This document shows positions 1 to 6,261 of a stretch of 21,751 nucleotides of DNA, one piece after another (positions within the stretch are counted from its first letter, which is position 1; each line of letters begins with the position of its first letter). The DNA comes from Rhodocyclaceae bacterium. GTDB lineage: Bacteria > Pseudomonadota > Gammaproteobacteria > Burkholderiales > Rhodocyclaceae. The stretch is taken from contig JANYAW010000026.1 of NCBI GenBank assembly GCA_025361105.1, positions 1-21,751 of the forward strand, given 5' to 3'. The position numbers were made by a program, and so were the translations under genes. The notes under the pieces are model-generated. The model did not search any database. It saw only the letters and a program-made list of their open reading frames with translations, and was not told the DNA's origin.

Positions 1-37
1 GTTTCAATCCTCGCGCGGCGCTCACGCGCCGCGCGTC
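1..37 (-). CRISPR. Leader-proximal CRISPR repeat (type I-C-like), array cut by window edge
   Basis: On the minus strand this segment ends in GATTGAAAC, the usual 3' end of type I-C repeats, and it lies just past the leader that follows cas2. It holds a perfect 10-bp stem: CGCGCGGCGC at 12-21 and its complement at 26-35, around a 4-nt loop. A likely extent is 36-37 nt, a little longer than the roughly 32 nt typical of type I-C, but the 5' boundary cannot be fixed from one copy. No spacer is visible because the window starts at the repeat's 3' end. Calling it the first repeat of an array rests on its position, polarity and hairpin. Confidence 0.8.
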
Positions 38-215
38 AGGTCACTCGCAACTAATTGATTCAAAATATGAAATTCTCGAAATTGCGCGTAACAAGGTACA
101 CAGGCAACAGAGTGTACCTGAGGAATTTTCACTGATTGCCAAGTAGAACGCAAAATCAGGCACTTATGGATGGCGCGAACCTGCCGGTGATTCGCGTTCA
201 CTGGCGATCCGCGCG
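38..215 (-). promoter_or_regulatory. CRISPR leader between cas2 and first repeat
   Basis: This stretch lies between the cas2 stop and the first repeat and is more AT-rich than the flanking genes near the repeat, as expected of a leader that drives array transcription and directs new spacers. Two inverted repeats stand out. One is AGGTACAC at 94-101 paired with GTGTACCT at 112-119 (10-nt loop). The other is CGCGAA at 174-179 paired with TTCGCG at 191-196, close to the cas2 end. Either could be a protein-binding site or a hairpin. No clear promoter boxes were identified. A short open frame across it has no recognisable product. Confidence 0.65.
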
Positions 216-506
216 TCATAAAACCAGTGGGCCGTCAAAGTCAGTAGCTTTGAATTTTCCGTGTTCGCGTACATGGACTTCGACTGGTTCGGTCACGCGG
301 TAGAAGCGCAGGCAATCTTTTTCAAGGTCAATCTCTGCTAACAATCGCCGCTCCAATTCGTCGTACTGCATGGCGCTGACAGTACATTCAAAGACGGATT
401 TTTGGACGCGCTGTCCAGTGCTTTCACAGATTTTTGCAACACGTCGCAGGCGTCTGCGACCGGCGCTAAGCTCGGTGGAAACATCGTAGCTAACCACAAT
501 CAACAT
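216..506 (-). CDS. cas2: CRISPR-associated endoribonuclease-fold protein Cas2
   Basis: Cas2 dimerises and bridges two Cas1 dimers in the integrase that inserts new spacers at the leader end of the array. The 96-residue protein has the expected length and opens with the hydrophobic strand MLIVVSYDVS, which carries the conserved aspartate (D8) at the end of the first beta strand of the ferredoxin-like fold. The later part (VFECTVSAMQYDELERRLLAEI, about residues 38-59) fits the Cas2 core. It starts 2 bp after the cas1 stop codon, so the two are almost certainly cotranslated. It is the last gene of the operon, directly before the leader. Confidence 0.95.
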   Translation of the reverse strand: MLIVVSYDVSTELSAGRRRLRRVAKICESTGQRVQKSVFECTVSAMQYDELERRLLAEIDLEKDCLRFYRVTEPVEVHVREHGKFKATDFDGPLVL

Positions 507-508
507 GG

Positions 509-1552
509 CTATTTAGGGCAAAACGGCAAATAGATTTCTACGTCGCCGCGCACTGCCCGCGCGAGTAGTCTTGCTTGAACAAATGGTGCCAAGCCCAAAG
601 CGATGTTTTCGGCCAGCATGGCGTGTGCCAATGTTTCTTGCTTCCGCTCTTGGTAAGCGGTAACAACTGTTTTTCGCGAATCATTTTTCAGCATCACTGC
701 ACCTCCCGCATGTTCGTCAAAGTCGTCAGCTTTGATTTGCCGACGATTGATCAGCGTTATTGCCAGACGATCTGCAAGCAATGGCCTGAATTCTTCCATC
801 AGGTCTAGCGCCAATGCCGCACGCCCTGGACGTACCGCATGTAAAAAGCCAAATTGCGGGTCAAGCCCGACGCTCTCGATAGCTGATCGAACATCATTCA
901 TTAACATCGAATACAAAAATGAGAGCAGCGCATTCATACGATCAAGCGGAGGTCGACGGGTACGGCCACTCATGGTGAATGCCTCGCGTGCATCTTCGCG
1001 AACAAGACATCGGAGTACGCCGAAATAGCGTTTTGCGGCATCGCCTTCGATGCCACGGATAGCATCCAAGTCTGTCGCATGTGCTAATCGAGACAACGCT
1101 CTACCAAGTTCTTCAGCAGTGCCGAGCAGTGCAGCACCATCGTCATCGCGATTGCTTTCGCGTGCGCCACGCAATAAAACTTGGCGACTGTTGCGGATTT
1201 TGCCGGCAATCACGGCACGCGCCGTGACAACGCAAAAGCTGTTCGAGTCTGTAGCATTGACTAGGCGTCGATGCTGGTCTTGTCTGAGCAAGACGTTACC
1301 GGAAACCGGACCTTCCAGCCGCGCTTTGAAACGGCCATTGGCATCCAACAACACCAGAGATTTACCGTCGGCAGCCAAGCGATGCATCAATATCGGCGAT
1401 ATCATGACATGACCAAAACACACCACTGTCGAGAGATGATGCAGCGGAACTCTGAGCCGAGTTTCGCGCTCGACTTCGACGCGCAAGGTGTCATTGTCCA
1501 AATGCAGATAGGTGTCCGGCATGGTGACGTAAAGCGTATTAAGCAGCTGCAT
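509..1552 (-). CDS. cas1: CRISPR-associated integrase Cas1 (type I-C)
   Basis: Cas1 is the metal-dependent integrase that joins prespacers to the leader-repeat junction. The 347-residue protein begins LLNTLYVTMPDTYLHLD, typical of the I-C subfamily. The expected catalytic residues are visible: E169 (in RGIEGDAAKRYF), H238 (GFLHAVRPGR) and the acidic cluster D250/E253/E254 (ALDLMEEFRP). The start is ATG with only a weak ribosome-binding site, and a second Met lies ten residues in. Unlike most joints of this operon, a 59-bp gap separates it from cas4, and that gap is largely filled by a copy of the dispersed GTTGGTGCTGGTG repeat. Confidence 0.96.
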   Translation of the reverse strand: MQLLNTLYVTMPDTYLHLDNDTLRVEVERETRLRVPLHHLSTVVCFGHVMISPILMHRLAADGKSLVLLDANGRFKARLEGPVSGNVLLRQDQHRRLVNATDSNSFCVVTARAVIAGKIRNSRQVLLRGARESNRDDDGAALLGTAEELGRALSRLAHATDLDAIRGIEGDAAKRYFGVLRCLVREDAREAFTMSGRTRRPPLDRMNALLSFLYSMLMNDVRSAIESVGLDPQFGFLHAVRPGRAALALDLMEEFRPLLADRLAITLINRRQIKADDFDEHAGGAVMLKNDSRKTVVTAYQERKQETLAHAMLAENIALGLAPFVQARLLARAVRGDVEIYLPFCPK

Positions 1553-1562
1553 GGGGCTGCTA

Positions 1563-1588
1563 ACGGCGTGTCACCAGCACCAACTGGC
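1563..1588 (-). repeat. Dispersed short repeat, copy 1 (cas4-cas1 gap)
   Basis: On the minus strand this reads the full core GTTGGTGCTGGTGACACGCC, with the same flanking CA and G as other copies. It lies in the 59-bp gap between cas4 and cas1, just upstream of the cas1 start. It is an exact match over the 23-bp core to the copies at 4526 and 12394. The same sequence in six places of one 21.7-kb window cannot be chance. Its family is unknown to me. Confidence 0.85.
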
Positions 1589-1611
1589 ACTGAATTGATT
1601 GGTGGCGTGAC

Positions 1612-2244
1612 TCACACATTCGGATTGAATAGCTCACTAGCTTCTTTTGAGTGAGCAATATCATGGCCAATATGCGGCTGGCACAGCTCGATTAATGAGC
1701 ATTGTTTGCATCGCATGTCATTGATGGGTGGCGGAATTTCACTGTTGATGATTTGAGCGCGCACGGCCTCTGTGGCATCGTAAACACGCTGACGAAGCGC
1801 CGCATTAATGGCTACAACGCGACGACGTTTTGAAGTGGCGTAAAAAATTGCGCCTTGTGGCACGACACGCCCCGTCATTTCTTCCAAACACAGCGCCTGC
1901 GCGGCAACTTGCAAATCGTCGCATGCGGCAATCCACGGCGCTTTGGCGCGGCTGCCATGTTTGTATTCGACGGGATACGGTGTGCCGTCGAATACAAACT
2001 CAACCACATCGGCTTTGCCGATCAAGCCAAGTGCATCATTCCAAATCGGTAGCGCGCGCTCCACTCTCAAACCATCACGCGTTTCGGCACCAGGCTGATC
2101 GACCAGCTTATGCACTGCTTGTCCTCGCTGCGTATGCAAATTGTCGGCAAACACTTGCTCGACATGAATCAGCGCGCACTGGCGCGGGCAATAGCACCAG
2201 TGCTGGAGCGCGGAGATTGGGATGGGGTCAGGGGCTTCGGTCAC
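1612..2244 (-). CDS. cas4: CRISPR-associated exonuclease Cas4 (type I-C)
   Basis: Cas4 is a RecB-family nuclease with an iron-sulfur cluster that trims prespacers and fixes PAM orientation together with Cas1-Cas2. The 210-residue protein shows the I-C signature ISALQHWCYCPRQCALIHVE near the N-terminus. The cluster ligands are a cysteine there (C17, C19 and C23 are candidates) and the C-terminal trio C179, C182 and C188 (MRCKQCSLIELCQP). Nuclease motifs are present: H45, D79 (GKADVVEF), E93 and K95 (PVEYKHG), and Q112 (QVAAQALCLEE). The start is GTG with no good ribosome-binding site, only 6 bp after the hicA stop, so its translation is probably coupled to hicA. Confidence 0.95.
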   Translation of the reverse strand: MTEAPDPIPISALQHWCYCPRQCALIHVEQVFADNLHTQRGQAVHKLVDQPGAETRDGLRVERALPIWNDALGLIGKADVVEFVFDGTPYPVEYKHGSRAKAPWIAACDDLQVAAQALCLEEMTGRVVPQGAIFYATSKRRRVVAINAALRQRVYDATEAVRAQIINSEIPPPINDMRCKQCSLIELCQPHIGHDIAHSKEASELFNPNV

Positions 2245-2250
2245 ACAAAA

Positions 2251-2496
2251 TCATGACGCCAAAAGACGTTTCAGAAGCTCATCACGACTGATGCCGTGAT
2301 GTTTGCCAACTGCCGCCAGAATTGCTGCAAATGTTCCGATGCGAAGTGGGTCGTGAAGTGGCACAGTGATATGGTGTTCGCCACCCTCCTGAGTCGTTAG
2401 CCGAATGTGGCTGCCTGCCTGACGTGTGGCAACATAACCGAACGCCGCTAATTGCCGAATTAACGCAGAGCCGGACAGATCACGCGGCAATCTCAT
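2251..2496 (-). CDS. hicA: HicA-type mRNA interferase toxin inside the cas operon
   Basis: HicA toxins cleave RNA in a translation-linked way and stop growth until bound by HicB. The 81-residue protein matches the HicA/YcfA fold: GYVATRQAGSHIRLT with the catalytic histidine H30, then a second strand HHITVPLHDPLRIGT and the helical end AAVGKHHGISRDELL. The length is usual for the family and no key residue is missing. Its ATG overlaps the stop of the antitoxin gene by ATGA, the classical coupled arrangement. The gene order here is antitoxin first. It ends 6 bp before cas4. It could be a stray insertion or a functional guard of the cas genes; the sequence alone cannot decide. Confidence 0.9.
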   Translation of the reverse strand: MRLPRDLSGSALIRQLAAFGYVATRQAGSHIRLTTQEGGEHHITVPLHDPLRIGTFAAILAAVGKHHGISRDELLKRLLAS

Positions 2497-2699
2497 GCGG
2501 CCAGCGCCTCTTCCCGTGTGATGTGTAGACGAATAATGTCGGGCTTTTTGTCGTCGTCGAAATGGCAGTGCACTGCTTCACGCACATTGGCATGCAAGTC
2601 GGCCAAATCGTCCGCTTCAGTGAAAATATCCTGACCAACTGCGCGCGCATTAAAGCCACCTTCTGGAGATTCTTCAACAATGAAATGAATTTCAGACAT
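2493..2699 (-). CDS. hicB: Short HicB-like antitoxin
   Basis: This is the partner of the downstream HicA. HicB proteins fold as a partial RNase-H-like domain that blocks the toxin. The sequence MSEIHFIVEESPEGGFNA, then FTEADDLADLHANVREAVHCHF, is typical of the short HicB class. An upstream GTG at 2708 would add three residues but lies inside the ribosome-binding sequence GGAGGTG; the ATG at 2699 has GGAGG at proper spacing, giving 68 residues. There is no room for the C-terminal DNA-binding domain found in longer HicB proteins, so self-repression may be absent or need another factor. It begins 21 bp after the cas7 stop. Confidence 0.88.
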   Translation of the reverse strand: MSEIHFIVEESPEGGFNARAVGQDIFTEADDLADLHANVREAVHCHFDDDKKPDIIRLHITREEALAA

Positions 2700-2720
2700 G
2701 GTTAACACCTCCGTATAAAT

Positions 2721-3575
2721 TTAAAACCCGTCGACTTCGTCCGGCTTGACACCAATGTCGGACAGGGAATATGTACCGTCAGGATTGACAATTAAACTTT
2801 TATGAACCTTAGCAGAAGAATAGTTCCCTGACTTGCTTTTATGTTCCCACCAAATGACTTTGATAACTTCCATGCTGCCATCGGGCCTGGCAGATGAAGC
2901 ATCATTTTCAAATATTTTTGGTAGTAAAGATTTTAGGATCGCCGCATCCTCGGCTGAAAATCCGGTGCGTTCGGCCAGTTGAGGGCTGATGCTGCCGTAG
3001 GTAACGTAGATGCCGAGGTCCACACGATGCTTCATGCCCATGGTGTCTGAACCACGCTTCGAACCGTCACCTTCGCCGCTCACGCTCTTGGTGATTTGTG
3101 TACTGGTGATGTCGACACGCTCGACCGAAAACGCGGATTGAATGGTAACAGGGCCACGGATGCCAATTGAAATACCGGTGTCGCCTTCTGACTCACTAGC
3201 AGCCTCACCTTTCTTGGCTTTCTTGCCGCTCGCCTTGATGGCAAACAATTGACCAAACGCCCGAACATCAAACCATTTTTCACACGCCAGCTTTACAGTT
3301 TCCGGCCCGCCTAGTTGCGCGCCTAATGCATCTTTGGCACGGTTGGCAAGGCTTTTATGTCCGTCGTCGCTGCGCTCATCTGACTGCACGAAAATCTTTT
3401 GCTTCGCCTCTTGCAAGCGATCACGCAGTTTGCGTTTAAGACACACGTCGGTAATCTCGCCCAAGCCGTCATAGCCAGTGCGCGGGCGATTGCCATTGAG
3501 TGGGTCGCCATTTGGGTTGGCGTTCTTGACGCGGAAAATAATGGCGAAATCGATTTTGTTTTGAAGTGCAGTCAT
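2721..3575 (-). CDS. cas7: Cascade backbone protein Cas7 (type I-C, Csd2)
   Basis: Cas7 subunits line up along the crRNA to form the spine of the I-C Cascade complex. The 284-residue protein has the family opening IDFAIIFRVKNANPNGDP followed by NRPRTGYDGLGEITDVCLKRKLRD, and the central GISIGIRGPVTIQSAFSVERVDI. Its length is usual for Csd2. The ATG is preceded by CAGGAGA at good distance, and the gene begins 18 bp after cas8c. After its stop come 21 bp and then the hicB start, where most type I-C operons would continue directly into cas4. Confidence 0.96.
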   Translation of the reverse strand: MTALQNKIDFAIIFRVKNANPNGDPLNGNRPRTGYDGLGEITDVCLKRKLRDRLQEAKQKIFVQSDERSDDGHKSLANRAKDALGAQLGGPETVKLACEKWFDVRAFGQLFAIKASGKKAKKGEAASESEGDTGISIGIRGPVTIQSAFSVERVDITSTQITKSVSGEGDGSKRGSDTMGMKHRVDLGIYVTYGSISPQLAERTGFSAEDAAILKSLLPKIFENDASSARPDGSMEVIKVIWWEHKSKSGNYSSAKVHKSLIVNPDGTYSLSDIGVKPDEVDGF

Positions 3576-3593
3576 AGCGTGAGTCTCCTGAAA

Positions 3594-4010
3594 TTATTCG
3601 TCTGTGGGTTGAGTCTGATTTTCGGTTTGATTGTCGACTTGATTCGGCGCAAATAACGCCCTTCGCTGACAGTGAAATCCAAGCAAAAACTCACCAGTCA
3701 AGGCGCGATCATTGGTGAAATCATCGGCATGAAACGTGGATTGAATTTCGTCCATGAGTTTTTCGCGTTTCCATAAAAATCCGGCCTTTTTGTCCGACGT
3801 GCGCAATCTCGATTTGTAGGGAGCCAGCGAGAGTTCTATGGTGCGCCAAGTCGAATATGGTCGATCAGCAAACCGTTGCATTAATCTCGCCGCCATCGTG
3901 TCGCGATTGGTTTCAGTAGAGGTCAACGCGTAATGTTCGATGTTGTCGGCGACTGCCAGCAAGCGCCCGTAGAGATAATCTCTACTCGTTCGATTTTCTT
4001 CCAGTGCCAT
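3594..4010 (-). CDS. cas11c: Cas11c small subunit from an internal start in cas8c
   Basis: In type I-C systems the small Cascade subunit Cas11c is known to be made from an internal translation start within cas8c. Here an in-frame ATG at 4010 (MALEENRTSRDYLYGRLLAV) is preceded on the minus strand by GGAAGGGA nine or so bases upstream, a much better ribosome-binding site than expected inside a gene. It would give 138 residues, matching the C-terminal helical region of Cas8c, which is the part used as the small subunit. The site is seen in the sequence; production of the protein is inferred from the family. Confidence 0.7.
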   Translation of the reverse strand: MALEENRTSRDYLYGRLLAVADNIEHYALTSTETNRDTMAARLMQRFADRPYSTWRTIELSLAPYKSRLRTSDKKAGFLWKREKLMDEIQSTFHADDFTNDRALTGEFLLGFHCQRRALFAPNQVDNQTENQTQPTDE

Positions 4011-5531
4011 GTTGTAGTCCCTTCCGTTTGATTGTGAATGCCCGCAAAACAATCCGCAGGCGATGCCTAGATTTTTTTCCCACTCCCAATAATCAAGTCC
4101 GATGCGATTGCAAGCACGGCGAACCACAGCGTCGACCAGATCACGCGGAATCGTTTGGCCGTCGACGATGCACGGCAGCAGACGTTCGACCGTTGCCTTG
4201 CGTAACTTATCGTCGAGCCTTCGACCGTATGCTGCTTCCGCAATATCACGTGGCGCAGGCGCGCCGATAAATTTTGCGTCCTTGCTAAAATTTTGATGCC
4301 ATGCGTAATGGGTATGCCATGCCGCAATGCATGCCAAAAATTCCGAACCATTAAGCTCACGATAGAAGGTAATCGCCATGCGTCCTGGTGTTGCGGAATC
4401 TAAACCCATGACGACGATATCGTCGGTGGTCGTGAGCGTCGCGCCATATCCCGCGATGGCGCGCTTAAGGCGCAATGCGGTGGCTTGCCCTGCATCACCC
4501 ACAACGATTTCGTCCGCTTTTTCGTCAGTTGGTGCTGGTGACACGCCGTCGGTAGCTTCAAAACCAAGAATCAGTGACATGGAATCAGCCCATGGATCCG
4601 GCAACGATTTGCCGGCGACAGCCCATGCCACGATGACTTGATCGCCATTGCGATATGCCTGCCTCTTGATCAACCAGCGCAGAGCATTGTGAGCTTTTTG
4701 GGTGATGATAGTGCTGACGCCAGAAGCTTGCTGTCCGGTTCCGTCTGTAAAACGCCCACGGAAGGTAAAGCCTTGATCGTCATTCGCACTAATGAGTTTT
4801 GCGCCATCACCTGCATGGCGAATTCGTTTGGGATGGCTTTTTGCAAGCACAGTCTGCTCGCCCGTAACCATACACAAGCCTTCAGCGGCATTACTGGCCG
4901 CATCAAAATTTATCCAGGCTTCTTGAAGCGAGGCATCTTCCCAAACATTGGTTGAAATATCGTCGCGATTCCAAACTTGCCAACGAATCAAAGCACCACC
5001 CTGATCGCGCTCACCCTCTTGCGCTGTCAACACGCGAAATATTTCCGGTTGATTGTCGGTTCCGCTCCATTTCGTAAGCAACTTTCCATCATCACCTATG
5101 TGAAGCACCTTTTGGGCGACAAGATCCGCGACAACACTACCTTTGCGCACGTAGGAAAGCACAGCTTGTGCTTTTACATGAGTGAATGATGACGCACACC
5201 ACGATGACAACAGTGCTTCGTATTCAGCAAAAAACGATTTCTTATTGCCACCGAAATCTGCGTAATCTTTTGCACAATATTGAACCTTGTCGCATAGTGG
5301 GTGCGGTGGAGCCTTACTGCCAGTGCGGCCTGCGGACTGTTCAGTGGCGGGAATGATCGTTTCAATTTTTTGAATCACTTGCGCTGTCTTGAAGTGGCCT
5401 TGACCGTCAATCGTGATGTCAATATGCGCTTGTTGCGGCGTATGACTAATCGGCATCAACCGCTCGACTCCAGGCGGTTCTCGTCCTTTGCAAGCATCGT
5501 AAGTTGCATGAAGTTTTTCAATCCAAGCCAT
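3594..5531 (-). CDS. cas8c: Cascade large subunit Cas8c (Csd1)
   Basis: Cas8c recognises the PAM and helps to open target DNA within I-C Cascade. The 645-residue protein starts MAWIEKLHATYDACKG and contains the family sequence RLMPISHTPQQAHIDI (residues 24-39), LALVAW-like segment VIVAWAVAGKSLPDPW (299-314) and the small-subunit-like C-terminus. It overlaps the end of cas5c by 14 bp. Residues 329-335 (GVSPAPT) are encoded by a copy of the dispersed repeat, placed in a polar stretch (ATDGVSPAPTDEKADE) that looks like a linker; this may explain part of its slightly large size. The reading frame is intact across that insertion. Confidence 0.95.
   Translation of the reverse strand: MAWIEKLHATYDACKGREPPGVERLMPISHTPQQAHIDITIDGQGHFKTAQVIQKIETIIPATEQSAGRTGSKAPPHPLCDKVQYCAKDYADFGGNKKSFFAEYEALLSSWCASSFTHVKAQAVLSYVRKGSVVADLVAQKVLHIGDDGKLLTKWSGTDNQPEIFRVLTAQEGERDQGGALIRWQVWNRDDISTNVWEDASLQEAWINFDAASNAAEGLCMVTGEQTVLAKSHPKRIRHAGDGAKLISANDDQGFTFRGRFTDGTGQQASGVSTIITQKAHNALRWLIKRQAYRNGDQVIVAWAVAGKSLPDPWADSMSLILGFEATDGVSPAPTDEKADEIVVGDAGQATALRLKRAIAGYGATLTTTDDIVVMGLDSATPGRMAITFYRELNGSEFLACIAAWHTHYAWHQNFSKDAKFIGAPAPRDIAEAAYGRRLDDKLRKATVERLLPCIVDGQTIPRDLVDAVVRRACNRIGLDYWEWEKNLGIACGLFCGHSQSNGRDYNMALEENRTSRDYLYGRLLAVADNIEHYALTSTETNRDTMAARLMQRFADRPYSTWRTIELSLAPYKSRLRTSDKKAGFLWKREKLMDEIQSTFHADDFTNDRALTGEFLLGFHCQRRALFAPNQVDNQTENQTQPTDE
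4526..4550 (+). repeat. Dispersed short repeat, copy 2 (inside cas8c)
   Basis: The plus strand reads CA followed by the whole core GTTGGTGCTGGTGACACGCC and then GTC, identical over the 23-bp core to copies 1 and 3. It lies inside cas8c in reverse orientation to the gene, in the frame that encodes GVSPAPT (Cas8c residues 329-335). Polar residues flank it on both sides, so it probably sits in a surface loop. Confidence 0.88.
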
Positions 5532-6261
5532 TGCTCACCTCCAATTGCAAGTCAGCAAACTCGTCTTCCACGCCACGAAGTGAATCAGGCTTGATGAATA
5601 TCTTGGTGCTCATTTCGCGCACGAACTTTCGCACAGTGCATTGCTCTGGGCGTGGAAAGCAAATGACACCGTTAACCATCGTTGGTCGCCACAGTCGCGC
5701 GTGCAATTTTCCATCTCCCGTTTCATCGGGATAGTCGAAGCCATGGAACATCAATCCATAAGCTAACTCGCCAGCATTGTCATAAGTGCCGGCACCGCTG
5801 CCAAATTCGCATGGCTCGACATAGCCTTGGCAATCACGTGTACCGAGAAAAATATCCTGGCGACCACCACGCTCAAGCACGCGTTGAGCGACAGCAAAAT
5901 GCTTACCGGAGCTACGATCATCAGCAAGCTCCGGGCGATGTAAATTCCACTCGAAATGCGCACGCACTTGATATTCAACATCGGTAAGGAATGTATAGAT
6001 GGCAAGATCATTGCCACCGCTAAACACTCGCGGTTTAGTACCTTTGGTTTGAGTGCGGATAGGCTTCATAACACGCACCTCGTCGATGATCCAAACAAAA
6101 GTTGGCTTCCAATAAATCGATTTGGCAATACCTTTCAAAGCTTCGTAGGTGGGAACGTGATAAGAACACTTCTCCCCGCCGATGCGTGTCAGCGGATCAG
6201 TGAATAGCGCGTGCCGCGCCCAAACTTTGAAGGTGATGCCTTTTGTGCGCGTGTCATTCAC
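5518..6261 (-). CDS. cas5c: crRNA-processing endonuclease Cas5c (Cas5d)
   Basis: Type I-C lacks Cas6; Cas5c cuts the pre-crRNA at the repeat hairpin and then caps the crRNA 5' handle in Cascade. The 247-residue protein matches the family: YHVPTYEALKGIAKSIYWKP (34-53), then SGKHFAVAQRVLERGGRQDIFLG. Residues aligned with the known active site are Y50, K120 and H121. The strong GC stem in the repeat at 12-35 fits its substrate. The start is GTG within a GTGA overlap with the cas3 stop, so translation is coupled to cas3. Confidence 0.95.
   Translation of the reverse strand: MNDTRTKGITFKVWARHALFTDPLTRIGGEKCSYHVPTYEALKGIAKSIYWKPTFVWIIDEVRVMKPIRTQTKGTKPRVFSGGNDLAIYTFLTDVEYQVRAHFEWNLHRPELADDRSSGKHFAVAQRVLERGGRQDIFLGTRDCQGYVEPCEFGSGAGTYDNAGELAYGLMFHGFDYPDETGDGKLHARLWRPTMVNGVICFPRPEQCTVRKFVREMSTKIFIKPDSLRGVEDEFADLQLEVSNGLD

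Noticed and set aside
1402..1590. Minus-strand open frame of 62 codons starting in the repeat (MPVGAGDTPLAAP...)
   Set aside because: It overlaps the true cas1 gene in another frame and has no family likeness beyond the repeat peptide.
2700..2708. Upstream GTG start for hicB
   Set aside because: The GTG forms part of the ribosome-binding sequence GGAGGTG; the ATG at 2699 has correct spacing.
1617..5524. Several GGATTGAA words in the cas genes, resembling the repeat 3' end (near 1620, 3138, 3738, 5516), as possible pseudo-repeats of a CreA-like guide
   Set aside because: Each lies in well-conserved coding sequence, none has the GC-rich hairpin of the repeat, and none sits beside hicBA in a free intergenic region.
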